A stretch of DNA of 64,000 nucleotides from UBA2357 sp002344625 (GTDB lineage Bacteria > Pseudomonadota > Gammaproteobacteria > Burkholderiales > Rhodocyclaceae), in NCBI GenBank assembly GCA_937995335.1, contig CALKIH010000015.1:59535-123534 (forward strand), in the 5' to 3' direction. Positions 38,541 to 47,311 of this stretch are shown piece after piece. The position numbers and the translations under genes are program-made. Position 1 is the stretch's first letter. The number at the start of each line of letters is the position of its first letter. The notes beneath the pieces are model-generated. The model ran no database searches, was not told the origin of the DNA, and was given only the letters and a program-made list of their open reading frames with translations.

Positions 38541-39173
38541 ATGTACAGATCGATGATAGTGGCGTTGTTATGTGGCCTCGGGGCGGCCGGGGTGCTGGCC
38601 CAAGGGGTCAGGAACGTGGAAGGCTGCAGCATTCGGCGTGGGACGCTGTGCGCAAGCGCGAATCTGAACGGGGCCGATCTCTCGGGCGCCGATCTCGCGC
38701 ACTCCCAATTCACCCGTTCGGTCCTGTCGGGGGCCAATCTCTCCGGCGCGGTCTTCAACGAGGCCAACCTGGCCAGTACCGATCTGCGTGACGCCAACCT
38801 CGAAGCGGCCTCGCTGGTGCGCATCAATGCGCGTTCGGCGCGCTTCAACGGTTCCAGGCTGGACAATGCCAATCTCAGCGGCGCGATACTGCAGAACGCC
38901 AACTTCGCCGGTGCGAGTCTCGTCGGCGCCAACATCGCCGGGGCCGATTTCACCAACGCGCGTCTAGAGAAGGCCCGGTTCGACGGGGCAGACCTGTCGC
39001 GCGCCAACCTGCGCGCCACCACGCTGCGCGGCGCCTCGTTCGTCGGCGCGAATCTGCAGGGGGCCAACCTGACCAGCGCCGATCTTACCGATGCCGACCT
39101 TACCGATGCGAATATCGATCAGGCGGTGTTCCTGCGAGCCCGCACCAGCGGCTGCAAGGGCTGCCCGCAGTGA
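38541..39173 (+). CDS. Exported pentapeptide-repeat protein
   Basis: This 210-residue protein has a signal peptide (about 1-20) followed by around 30 tandem A(D/N)LXX-type pentapeptides (residues about 38-200), for example ANLNG-ADLSG-ADLAH and ANLTS-ADLTD-ADLTD. Such repeats fold into a right-handed quadrilateral beta helix. Cysteines occur before the repeats (GCSIRRGTLC) and in the final SGCKGCPQ, consistent with disulfides in the periplasm. Function is unknown; cytoplasmic pentapeptide proteins can mimic DNA, but an exported one would not act on gyrase. Confidence 0.85.
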   Translation: MYRSMIVALLCGLGAAGVLAQGVRNVEGCSIRRGTLCASANLNGADLSGADLAHSQFTRSVLSGANLSGAVFNEANLASTDLRDANLEAASLVRINARSARFNGSRLDNANLSGAILQNANFAGASLVGANIAGADFTNARLEKARFDGADLSRANLRATTLRGASFVGANLQGANLTSADLTDADLTDANIDQAVFLRARTSGCKGCPQ

Positions 39174-39214
39174 GCGTGGCCGGGGGTAGGTCGCGCCGCC
39201 GCGCGGGCATGCGC

Positions 39215-39772
39215 TCAAAGAATCTTTTCGATTGCCGCGATCAGCGCCGGGTCGTCGGGCTCGACGCTGCTCGGGAAGGATGCGACCACGCGGCCCTCGC
39301 GGTCGATCACATATTTGTGGAAATTCCAGCGCGGCGGCGCCGATGACTGGCGGGCAAGCTCGCGAAAGATCGGATGGGCGGATTCGCCCTTGACGCTGAT
39401 CGGCACGAACATGTCGAAGCTCACGCCGTAGTTGATGAAACACACTTCCGCGGTCTTGGCTTCGTCGTCCGCCTCCTGGCGAAAGTCGTTCGACGGAAAA
39501 CCTACCACCTTGAGGCCGGCATCCTGGTAGCGCTTGTGCAGTGCCTCCAGGCCTTTGAACTGGCCTGTGTAGCCGCAATGGCTCGCCGTGTTCACGACCA
39601 GCATGGGCCGGCCGGCATAGGCCACGCGCAGGTCGACCGATTCGCTCGAGTGCAGGCGGCGCAGTTCGTGGCCGTAGAGTGCCGCGCCATCGACGGTGTC
39701 GGCCGCCGCCAGCGCTTGCGGCATGGGCAGCAGGGCCAGACTCAGCAGTGCCGGGGCGAGAAGGCGGATCAT
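39215..39772 (-). CDS. Periplasmic glutathione peroxidase-like protein
   Basis: This 185-residue thiol peroxidase has a signal peptide (about 1-23). The catalytic Cys66 lies in VVNTASHCGYTGQF. The family LKVVGFPSNDF and the tryptophan motif PPRWNFHKYVIDREG are present, so the Cys-Gln-Trp set is mostly recognisable. Export would place it in the periplasm, where it reduces lipid or organic peroxides, probably with thioredoxin-like partners rather than glutathione. It is convergent with the pentapeptide-repeat gene. Confidence 0.92.
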   Translation of the reverse strand: MIRLLAPALLSLALLPMPQALAAADTVDGAALYGHELRRLHSSESVDLRVAYAGRPMLVVNTASHCGYTGQFKGLEALHKRYQDAGLKVVGFPSNDFRQEADDEAKTAEVCFINYGVSFDMFVPISVKGESAHPIFRELARQSSAPPRWNFHKYVIDREGRVVASFPSSVEPDDPALIAAIEKIL

Positions 39773-39870
39773 GGCGAGATCTCCTGATGCGATACGTTTC
39801 AGACCATCCGCCCCGACCAGCGTTCGTTGCCGACCGAGGGCGTGTGCTTGCTGCGATCTCCGCGCCAGGG

Positions 39871-41961
39871 TCAGGTCGCGCCGAGACCGGCGAGGAAATC
39901 CTCGAGTGCCTTGCGGGCCGCGGCGAGTTCCTGCTGCGCCGCGCGCTGTTGCGCCTGGAGCCGCTCGAGGTCCGATTCCTGGGTGTTCAACTTGGCGACG
40001 AGGCGCTCATGCAGCGGCGTGCCCCGTTCGAGCGTCGCGAGGTTGTCGCGGATGCGCTGCTGCTCGGTCGTGATCGCGTCGATTTCGGCCTGGGGGGTCG
40101 CGACCGCGCGTTCGCTGGCGGTGACGTTGCGTTGCAGTGCGGCCGTGCGCTCCAGCGCACCGCGCACATCCGGCGGGAGCTGGCCGTTGCCGGACCACCA
40201 AAGCAGGCTGCGCTCGTCCATGCGGCCGATCTGGATCCGTTCGTGGTCCAGCCGGGTCTCGCGGACGGTCAGTGTATCGGTCGCACCCGGCGCGATGTCG
40301 AGGCTGAACCGGTAGCGGGTTTCGGTGCGCTCGTCGGGCTTTGCGGGTTCGGCCAGCGTCCAGCCCGCGGTGACCGGGTGCGCCAGCACGAGGTGGCGCG
40401 CGTCGTCCGCCTCGTTCTTGATCGCGTAGGTCGTGGTCCGTACCCGGCTTTGCTGCAGCTGCAGCACGCCACGCTCGATCCGCGCGCCGGACAGCGTGGT
40501 TTCGCTGCCCGCATCGCGCCGCTGCACGCCGACCGGCAGATCGACCGCGAAGCTGATCAGGCGTTCGGCACCGGCCGGCAGGTTGTCGATCCGTGCATCG
40601 CCGGCATAGCTGTTGCCTTCGAGCACCGTCAGCGGACCACCGGGTAGCGGCTGCCCGGTGGTGTTGGTCAGCCGGACTCCGCGCAGCGGATGGTCCGCCA
40701 ACACGTCATGGTCGTAGATCGAGAGTGCGACCGCTGCCGGGTTGGCGGCGACGATCGGCAGCATCGCAGAGCGTTGGCGCGGAATGTCGACGGCGCGCAC
40801 GACGTACTGGAAGGTGGCGCCGAGGTCTTCGGGGCTGGCGATGCTGCCGATCGAATCGGTGATGTCGGTCAGGCCGACGGAGCGGGCACGCTCGGGTGCA
40901 GGCGCGGGTGCCGCCAACGCAGGCGCAGCCATGGCCAATCCGCCGATTGCCGCGGCTTTCGACCTGAGCGAGCGCTCCATCGCAGCGTCGGCAGCGTTGG
41001 CCTCCGCGGCCGGCTCTGCCATCCCCGCCTCATAGCGTTGGGGCTCCAGTCCCGCGAATCGCTGCGGTGCGTGCACCGGGCGGGCGATGTACTGAGGCTG
41101 GTACAGGTCTTCGATGAAGCTCAAGGGGCGCCCGCTGACCAGGGCCAGTTCGACGCCGCGCCAGTCGTGCTCGGTGGTGTTCTCGACGATGGCCCAGCCC
41201 TGCAGGACCGGTTTGGCGTCGCTGCCGTTGGCTGGCAGCACCAGGCGATAGCTGGCTTTCCAGATCGGCGCCTCGACCACGTAGCCGACCGCCACCCGCC
41301 GGCTGCCGGTACCGGAGAAGCGCAGGCTGACCGGTTTGCGGTCCGCATGGCGGCCGTCCGCCAGGGCGCCGAGCGCCTTGTCGAGTTCCGCCTGCAATCG
41401 CGGGTCGCCGAGCTGGAAGCGCCGGATCGAGGCGAGTTCGACCGTACGTACGCCATCCGGCGCTGCCACCGATACGAACACGCTGTCGACGACCGTATCG
41501 CCGGTCGCCCGTGGCCGGGTTTCGGTGCCGAGAATGCGGCCCGCGAGCACATCGCCGCCTTCGAGCGCAAGCTGGATCTCGGCACCGCGCAACTGCTCGA
41601 ACAGTTGCGGCAGCGAGGGGTTGCCGGAGAGGTTGATTGCAAAGCTGCCGAGCAGGCGCTCGAGAGGCTCCTGGTTGGGGTAGGCGACCGAACCCACTTC
41701 GCCGCCGTCGAAATCCTGGACGACCAGCGATTTGAGCAGATCGTTGAGCTGCGAGGGCGTGAAGCGCAGCTCGACCGTCGTATCGCCCGAAATCTGGCCG
41801 CCGTGCTGAAAGAAGCCCACCCCCGCCGTCGACAATACCACTCTTTCGATCGGCAGGCCGTCGTTGGTCTCGAGTGGCGCCGGGGCCTGGGCGCCGGCCC
41901 CCAGGGAAAGCGACGCCAGTGCGATCAGGGCGAGGGCTCGCCCATGTGGATGCGTTTTCAT
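39871..41961 (-). CDS. DUF4139 domain exported protein
   Basis: This 696-residue protein starts MKTHPHGRALALIALAS with a signal peptide (about 1-25). The central and C-terminal part fits DUF4139 (mucoidy-inhibitor-like) proteins: AVGYVVEAPIWKASYRLVL, WAIVENTTEHDWRGVELALVSGRPLSFIEDLY. An Ala-rich segment (about residues 310-355) and a C-terminal coiled coil (about 620-690, EQQRIRDNLATLERGTPLHERL) follow. The function is not established. A 27-codon upstream extension exists but would bury the signal peptide. Confidence 0.82.
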   Translation of the reverse strand: MKTHPHGRALALIALASLSLGAGAQAPAPLETNDGLPIERVVLSTAGVGFFQHGGQISGDTTVELRFTPSQLNDLLKSLVVQDFDGGEVGSVAYPNQEPLERLLGSFAINLSGNPSLPQLFEQLRGAEIQLALEGGDVLAGRILGTETRPRATGDTVVDSVFVSVAAPDGVRTVELASIRRFQLGDPRLQAELDKALGALADGRHADRKPVSLRFSGTGSRRVAVGYVVEAPIWKASYRLVLPANGSDAKPVLQGWAIVENTTEHDWRGVELALVSGRPLSFIEDLYQPQYIARPVHAPQRFAGLEPQRYEAGMAEPAAEANAADAAMERSLRSKAAAIGGLAMAAPALAAPAPAPERARSVGLTDITDSIGSIASPEDLGATFQYVVRAVDIPRQRSAMLPIVAANPAAVALSIYDHDVLADHPLRGVRLTNTTGQPLPGGPLTVLEGNSYAGDARIDNLPAGAERLISFAVDLPVGVQRRDAGSETTLSGARIERGVLQLQQSRVRTTTYAIKNEADDARHLVLAHPVTAGWTLAEPAKPDERTETRYRFSLDIAPGATDTLTVRETRLDHERIQIGRMDERSLLWWSGNGQLPPDVRGALERTAALQRNVTASERAVATPQAEIDAITTEQQRIRDNLATLERGTPLHERLVAKLNTQESDLERLQAQQRAAQQELAAARKALEDFLAGLGAT

Positions 41962-42038
41962 GCGAGTGTCTCCATCGGAGCGGCGGGTTCGGAAAGGGCG
42001 GAAAGGCACTTTAACCGATACGAAGGGGCGTATCCGTT

Positions 42039-44162
42039 TCAAGCCTTTTCCGCTGCGTCGCGCGGGGCCTCGTGCCCGGGTGCCGGGTCGATTGACCTGG
42101 CGGGGGCGACGACATGGCCTTGGGCATGGTCGAAGCCATAGGTCCGCAGCGCGGCATGAAACAGCACGTCCTCGACCTCAGAGGCGACCGTGGGTATCGC
42201 GAGTGCCGCGCTTGCCGCGCACAAGGCCTGGGCGAGATTGCAGCCGGCTTCCATGCCGTAGCTTTCGGCGAGCGTCTTGAGGCTGATCTTGGCGAAGTCG
42301 GGGTGCAGGCTCTTGAGCAGGCCGACCGTCGTTCCGTCCAGGCGTTCGATTGCGATCCGGCAACCCAGCGCGCGCGCAAGCTCGGCGAGCCGGGATGCCT
42401 CGGCCGACGCCTGCCGCGCAAGCTGCGCCGGGAACTCGAGCACGATCCTGTCGGGGGCGACATGATGGTAGCGCAGCATCCGCTCGAGCCGCTCGAGATA
42501 GCGGCTGCCGTCCTTCAACGAGGCGAGACCGAGGTTGAAGCTGAGCACGGGCGGTGGGTGATCGCGAGCCTGCGCGATGTCCGCGAGCCGCAGCAGGGTT
42601 TGCTCGGCCACCCACAGGTCGAGGTTCAGCGCGACGACGCTGCCGTGTACGCGCGCGAGCAGTTCGGTGGGCGGGTGGGCGATCCCGTCGTCGCCTACCA
42701 CCCGCAGCAGGATCTCGTACCAAGGGGGGGATGCCTCGGGAAAGGCCAGGTTCACGATCTCCTGACGATGAAGGCTCAGGCGTTCGAACTGGATTCCCGC
42801 CGAAAACCCCGCCGGGGCGGCCAGAAGATCCTGCTTGCGCAAGCCGCCCGAGGTTTCGTCGGTGTGTACCTCGACCCGGTTGCGGCCTTTTTTCTTCGCG
42901 GTGTAGCACGCCAGGTCGGCGGCGGCAGTGACGTCGGCGGCGCTCTCCATGCTGCCGTCGATCGGCGCCAGCCCGATGCTGGCGCCGATCGAGAAGTGCC
43001 TGCCGTCCCAGGTGAAGCGCAGGCCGGCGATCGCCTCGCGCAGGGTTTCGGCGATCCGGCGTCCCTCCTGGGGGGCGCACGCCCGCAGGATGAGGGCGAA
43101 TTCGTCGCCGCCGATTCGGCAGATCAGATCTTCGGCGCGCACCCGGTGGCGCACGAGCCGTGCGATTTCGCGCAGGAGTTCGTCGCCGGCGGCGTGGCCG
43201 CAGCTGTCGTTGACCACCTTGAACCGATCGAGATCGATGAAGCACAGCACCCCGTGGTCCATGGCCCGGCGCGAGGCCGACACCGCTTCTTCAAGTGCTT
43301 GTTCGAAGGTGCGGCGATTCGGGAGGCCGGTCAGGGGGTCGTGCAAGGCTTGGTGCGCCAGGCGCGCCGTTGCCTCGTCCACCCGGGCCTGGAGCGATTG
43401 ATGCGCATCGGCGATCGAACGGGCCATCGCGTTGAAACCGCGCTCGAGCGCCCGCAGTTCGCCGGTCGAGGCGCTGTCGGGGACCGAGACTTCGAGCTCG
43501 CCGGACGACATCCGGTCGACCGCGGCGGCGAGTCGCGAGAGCGGTTCCGAGACCGAGCGGGCGAGCCTGAAAGCGAGAATCCCGGCAAGCGCCAATCCTG
43601 CCGCGGCGAGCGTCAGCGCGGTCAGGATGATCAGGCGCTTCTCGCGGGCGAGGACGTGGGTGTCGAATTCGAGGTAGATCCATCCGATCGTGTCGGCGAC
43701 CGGCGCCGTGTTTGCCGGCATCCCGTTGGCCGGTATGTCGTCGATGACGAGGCGGGTGACCGAAACCGGTGTGGCAACCGACAGGCGCCCCGAGTGGGCA
43801 TCGAGAATGGCGGTGTCCCGGTTGGCCAGGATGCGCTCGGTGTCGGCGAGCAAAGCCCGTCCGCTCAGCGCGATCACGCTGCCGTCGCGGTCGTGGATCG
43901 CGACGGCGACTACTTCGCGCTGTTCGAGCGCGGCGCTCATGAGGCTCTCGAGTGTCGAACGATTGCCCGAAAGCACGCCGAACTCGGCGGCCGGTGCCAT
44001 GAAGCTGGCGATCGCGAGCGCGCGATCACGCATGGCATCGTCGGCGGACTGCATGTTCCACAGCATGAACATGCCCGCCATTCCCAGTGCCAGCAGCACC
44101 ATCGGGATGAGCGCGACCATCAGCAGGCGCCGCCGCAGGGTGAGGGGGTGTGCCGTGGTCAT
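42039..44162 (-). CDS. Membrane GGDEF-EAL protein: intact diguanylate cyclase, degenerate EAL
   Basis: This is a 707-residue sensor. TM1 is at about 11-33, a periplasmic domain at about 35-175, TM2 at about 177-199, HAMP at about 200-252, GGDEF at about 270-435 and EAL-like at about 450-690. The active loop GGDEF (351-355) and inhibitory I-site RAED (342-345) are intact, so c-di-GMP synthesis is expected. In the EAL part, EIL (483-485), the Asn of SFNLG and the Lys of AKIS remain, but the metal-binding DD reads ER and the AEGVE glutamate is replaced, so hydrolysis is unlikely. ATG 44162 overlaps the upstream binding-protein gene by 4 bases. Confidence 0.93.
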   Translation of the reverse strand: MTTAHPLTLRRRLLMVALIPMVLLALGMAGMFMLWNMQSADDAMRDRALAIASFMAPAAEFGVLSGNRSTLESLMSAALEQREVVAVAIHDRDGSVIALSGRALLADTERILANRDTAILDAHSGRLSVATPVSVTRLVIDDIPANGMPANTAPVADTIGWIYLEFDTHVLAREKRLIILTALTLAAAGLALAGILAFRLARSVSEPLSRLAAAVDRMSSGELEVSVPDSASTGELRALERGFNAMARSIADAHQSLQARVDEATARLAHQALHDPLTGLPNRRTFEQALEEAVSASRRAMDHGVLCFIDLDRFKVVNDSCGHAAGDELLREIARLVRHRVRAEDLICRIGGDEFALILRACAPQEGRRIAETLREAIAGLRFTWDGRHFSIGASIGLAPIDGSMESAADVTAAADLACYTAKKKGRNRVEVHTDETSGGLRKQDLLAAPAGFSAGIQFERLSLHRQEIVNLAFPEASPPWYEILLRVVGDDGIAHPPTELLARVHGSVVALNLDLWVAEQTLLRLADIAQARDHPPPVLSFNLGLASLKDGSRYLERLERMLRYHHVAPDRIVLEFPAQLARQASAEASRLAELARALGCRIAIERLDGTTVGLLKSLHPDFAKISLKTLAESYGMEAGCNLAQALCAASAALAIPTVASEVEDVLFHAALRTYGFDHAQGHVVAPARSIDPAPGHEAPRDAAEKA

Positions 44163-45088
44163 GGCGCCCCCGCGGCACGCACGGCTTCGAGCAGGCTCGC
44201 CTCGTCCGGGACGTTCAGGCTCAGCGCCCGCGCGACCTGGCGGTTCACTGCGATGCCGAATTGCCGCGGTGCGCGCGGTCGCGGCAATGCGTCGATCGTG
44301 GCACCACCGTCCAGCGAGGACAGCCATTCCGCGGTGTCGCGGCCGATGTCCGCCGGGCTGCTGTAGACCGCGGCGAGCGCGCCCGCGTCCACATAGGCCT
44401 TGGAGTACGCGAACACCGGCCGCCGCTGGCGGTAGCACGACAGGAGAATCGCGCGCGCGGTGGTCGGGCTGGATGTGACCGGGTCGGGCAGGGTCAGCAG
44501 GGCGTCGCTGGTTTCGAGAACGCGGTCGAGTGCCGGCAGCAGCTCCGCGCTGGTCGAGATCGGGCGCGCCACCAGTTGCACACCCAATTGCTTGGCGGCG
44601 CTCGTCAGTTCGTCCTCGAACATGTGTGTTTCGGGGCCGAGCAGCACCGCCAGCCGGATGTCCCTGCCCAGCGCGGCGTGCGCGAGCCGCACGTGACGCT
44701 CGAGCGGCTGGTCGAGCAGGATCGCCGAGAGCATGGCGTTCGGATGCCGCGCTTGCAGGACCTCGAGCTGGCGGGTATTGATCAGCGTGGCGAGCACCGG
44801 GCCCGCGAAGCGGGCGATCGCGGCTTCGGTCGCGGCGAATCCGGCCGCGATGACCAGATCGAACGATTGCTCCGGAGGGGCGCCGATCTTGCCGTCGACG
44901 AGTTCGATTTTCACGATGCGGTGATCCGAACGGACCGCGAATGTGACCAGGGCGCTACCGAATTGGGCATGGATGACATCACCGCGCGCCAGCACGACCG
45001 CGATATCGAGCGCATGGGCGCGGGCGGGTGCGCCGATCGTCAGCAGCCCGAATATCAGCAGGAGGACTTGGCCAGCTTTGAAGCGCAT
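44159..45088 (-). CDS. Periplasmic ABC-type substrate-binding protein (ABC_sub_bind-like) paired with the GGDEF-EAL protein
   Basis: This 309-residue protein has a signal peptide (about 1-25, MRFKAGQVLLLIFGLLT..., cut near ARAHA). The mature part is a two-lobe binding fold resembling the ABC_sub_bind (TrpX-like) family: FDLVIAAGFAATEAAIARF, LLDQPLERHVRLAHAAL, RQRRPVFAYSKAYVDAGALAAVYSSPADIG. No transporter permease or ATPase is adjacent. Instead the stop overlaps the start of the GGDEF-EAL gene (ATGA), so it probably feeds a ligand signal to that sensor. Ligand is unknown. Confidence 0.82.
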   Translation of the reverse strand: MRFKAGQVLLLIFGLLTIGAPARAHALDIAVVLARGDVIHAQFGSALVTFAVRSDHRIVKIELVDGKIGAPPEQSFDLVIAAGFAATEAAIARFAGPVLATLINTRQLEVLQARHPNAMLSAILLDQPLERHVRLAHAALGRDIRLAVLLGPETHMFEDELTSAAKQLGVQLVARPISTSAELLPALDRVLETSDALLTLPDPVTSSPTTARAILLSCYRQRRPVFAYSKAYVDAGALAAVYSSPADIGRDTAEWLSSLDGGATIDALPRPRAPRQFGIAVNRQVARALSLNVPDEASLLEAVRAAGAP

Positions 45089-45110
45089 TCGGTCTCGTGA
45101 AATCGGGCGT

Positions 45111-45128
45111 CTCGAACCGCGGTTCGAG
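45111..45128. promoter_or_regulatory. Perfect 18-bp palindrome upstream of the binding-protein/GGDEF-EAL pair
   Basis: CTCGAACCGCGGTTCGAG is a perfect palindrome 23 bases upstream of the binding-protein start, in the divergent gap before def. It could be an operator for a dimeric regulator or a hairpin in the leader of the minus-strand transcript. Confidence 0.6.
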
Positions 45129-45329
45129 CAGGTGTCTTTCGAGGTTATCGGCAGCGCCCCAAAAGGGCAAGATAAATGCCATGGGTATCATGACGTGCGC
45201 CACGCCCGGCCTGCCGAGGCGGGTCCGTGCGGTCGCGCGCAGGGGGCGCCGGGCGTGATTCGGCTTTGCAGCGCCGCGGCAGCGGTGCAGAATGAATGCA
45301 CTGGATGGTTTGAGCAGGTTTGATTCGAC

Positions 45330-45851
45330 ATGGCCGTACTCGAGATTCTGCGCATGGGCGACCCGCGCCTGCTGAGCGTCGCACGCCCGGTCGGTGCCTT
45401 CGCGACCCGCGCGCTCGATGTGCTCGTTCGCGACATGTTCGACACCATGGCTGCGGCAGGCGGGGTGGGGCTGGCCGCGCCGCAGGTCGGGGTGGCGCTG
45501 CAGGTCGTGATTTTCGGATTTGAGCATAGCGAGCGTTACCCCGACGCAGAGCCCGTGCCGATGACGATCCTGATCAATCCCGTCATCGAGCCGCTCGGCG
45601 AACAGACCGAGGAGGGCTGGGAGGGATGTCTCTCGGTCCCGGGCATGCGGGGTGTCGTGCCCCGGTTCCAGCATATCCGCTACCGCGGTTTCGACCCCGC
45701 CGGCAACCCGATCGACCGCGAGGCCAGCGGTTTTCACGCTCGGGTCGTGCAACACGAATGCGACCATTTGTCCGGTATGCTGTATCCGATGCGCGTGCGC
45801 GACTTCAGCCGTTTCGGTTTTACCGACGTGCTGTTTCCGGAACTTGGTTGA
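45330..45851 (+). CDS. def: Peptide deformylase
   Basis: This 173-residue metalloenzyme removes the formyl group from nascent proteins. Motif 1 GVGLAAPQ (residues 45-52), motif 2 WEGCLS with metal ligand C100, and motif 3 QHECDHLSG with H142, E143 and H146. The length matches type I PDF. It stands without the usual fmt partner downstream; the next gene encodes a DUF502 protein. GAGCAGG lies upstream of the ATG. Confidence 0.97.
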   Translation: MAVLEILRMGDPRLLSVARPVGAFATRALDVLVRDMFDTMAAAGGVGLAAPQVGVALQVVIFGFEHSERYPDAEPVPMTILINPVIEPLGEQTEEGWEGCLSVPGMRGVVPRFQHIRYRGFDPAGNPIDREASGFHARVVQHECDHLSGMLYPMRVRDFSRFGFTDVLFPELG

Positions 45852-45971
45852 TATCGGCCCGGTCTGTGCGCTGCGTGACGGCCGTATACCGCGGGTGGTG
45901 GCCGGCAGGCCGCCGGGGCCGGTGTCGGTCTTGCGTTCGTTTCTTGTAGTTTTCCTCCGACAGGGCGGTTC

Positions 45972-46628
45972 ATGGGTGTCGTAACACGCAATGTGCTGAC
46001 CGGGCTGATCACGATAGTCCCGGTCATCCTGACTTTCTACCTCTTGTACTGGCTCGCGGTGTCGACCGAGTCGGTGCTGGGTGGATTGCTGATCAAGGTA
46101 TTGCCCGGCGATTTCTATCGCCCGGGGCTGGGGGTCGCAACCGGCTTGGTGATCCTGTTCTTCGTCGGCATGCTGATGAACAACTATGTCGTGCGGCGCA
46201 TTTTTGCGCGGGGCGAACGATTGTTCTATCGCCTGCCCTTGGTGCGGATGATCTATCCGGCGCTGCGCGACTTCATGGACTACTTCTCGCCGGTCAAAAA
46301 GAAGGACTTTCAGCAGGTGGTCGTGGTCACCCTGGGCGATATCGGCGTCAAGGCGCTCGGGCTGGTGACGCGCGCCGACATGGCGCGCCTGCCCAAGGGG
46401 TTCGATGACGCCGGGAGCCTGCTGGTCTATCTGCCGATGAGCTACATGATCGGCGGCTACGCGGTGCTGGTGCCGCGCAGCGCGGTCGAGCCGATCGATC
46501 TGAGCATGGACGAGGCGATGCGCTTCATCCTGACCGCCGGCGTGACCGGCGGCGGAGCGGGCTCGGTCCCTGCGGCGCCGGTGCCGAAGCGTCGCGTCGA
46601 GCGCGTGGAGCCTGCCGAGCGCTCGTAG
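45972..46628 (+). CDS. DUF502 family inner-membrane protein
   Basis: This 218-residue protein has two N-terminal membrane segments (about 8-30 and 55-76) and a soluble domain. Signatures: VLTGLITIVPVILTFYLLYWL, NYVVRRIFARGERLFYRLPLVRMIYPALRDFMDYFSP and LLVYLPMSYMIGGYAVLVPRSAVEP. Function is unknown; in many betaproteobacteria the gene is near aspS. A Pro/Arg-rich C-terminal tail (about 196-218) is likely disordered. Confidence 0.88.
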   Translation: MGVVTRNVLTGLITIVPVILTFYLLYWLAVSTESVLGGLLIKVLPGDFYRPGLGVATGLVILFFVGMLMNNYVVRRIFARGERLFYRLPLVRMIYPALRDFMDYFSPVKKKDFQQVVVVTLGDIGVKALGLVTRADMARLPKGFDDAGSLLVYLPMSYMIGGYAVLVPRSAVEPIDLSMDEAMRFILTAGVTGGGAGSVPAAPVPKRRVERVEPAERS

Positions 46629-46651
46629 GTCTGCAGGCGCGGCCCGGCCGC

Positions 46652-47245
46652 TCAGTCCTTCGGCGGCTGTGCCGCGCGCTCGGCTTCACGTTCGCGCAGG
46701 CGCGCGTCGTAGCGTTCGCGGTCGCGCGCCGCTTTTTCGGCACGCTCCGCGGCAGCCGCCTCGGCCTTTGCGCGCGCCTGTGCTTTTTCCGCGTCGCGCT
46801 GTTGCAACTGTTCGCGCGCGCGCGCCTCGGCGCGCTCGGCCTCGGCCTCCCGCGCACGGCGAATCGATTCGGCGGCGCTGTCGTCGGCCGGGACGGGATC
46901 ACCGGCCGGCTGGGCCGGAACGACCGGCTCCGTGGCCGGCGCGGACTCGAGTCCACGTGCCTCGACTTCCTGCTGTTTGCGTGCGAGGTCGAGCCGGCTG
47001 GCCTCGATTTCCAGCTTGCGGGCCTCGCCGATGGTGGCGATGCGCGCGGATTTCGCCTGATCGAGGCAGCGATTGACCAGGAAGCGGCGATAACACTCGG
47101 GCTGGGCGCTGGTGAAGTTCGCTTCGGCCTGCGCACGCAGCGTCTTGGCCTGCAGCCTGAGCGCATCGGCGCGGGCGGCGTCATCGTCGGCGAAGGCGAA
47201 CGGCGCCAGGATGGCGAGCAGGAGGGGCAGGCGGTACTTTGGCAT
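46652..47245 (-). CDS. Exported Ala/Glu/Arg-rich coiled-coil protein of unknown function
   Basis: This 197-residue protein has a signal peptide (about 1-19, MPKYRLPLLLAILAPFAFA). A central helix carries two cysteines (PECYRRFLVNRCLDQAKSAR), then a long charged coiled coil (about 125-195, rich in AREAEAERAEARAREQ). The family is not recognised with certainty; similar proteins are annotated as conserved hypotheticals in betaproteobacteria. The frame is open for about 560 codons upstream, but that part is antisense to the ABC-F gene and not coding. Confidence 0.72.
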   Translation of the reverse strand: MPKYRLPLLLAILAPFAFADDDAARADALRLQAKTLRAQAEANFTSAQPECYRRFLVNRCLDQAKSARIATIGEARKLEIEASRLDLARKQQEVEARGLESAPATEPVVPAQPAGDPVPADDSAAESIRRAREAEAERAEARAREQLQQRDAEKAQARAKAEAAAAERAEKAARDRERYDARLREREAERAAQPPKD

Positions 47246-47311
47246 CGGCAATTTGCGTCGAATCGTGGGCGGGTTGCGTAGAATAACGCCTTTAGCCAGC
47301 CTGACGATGAC

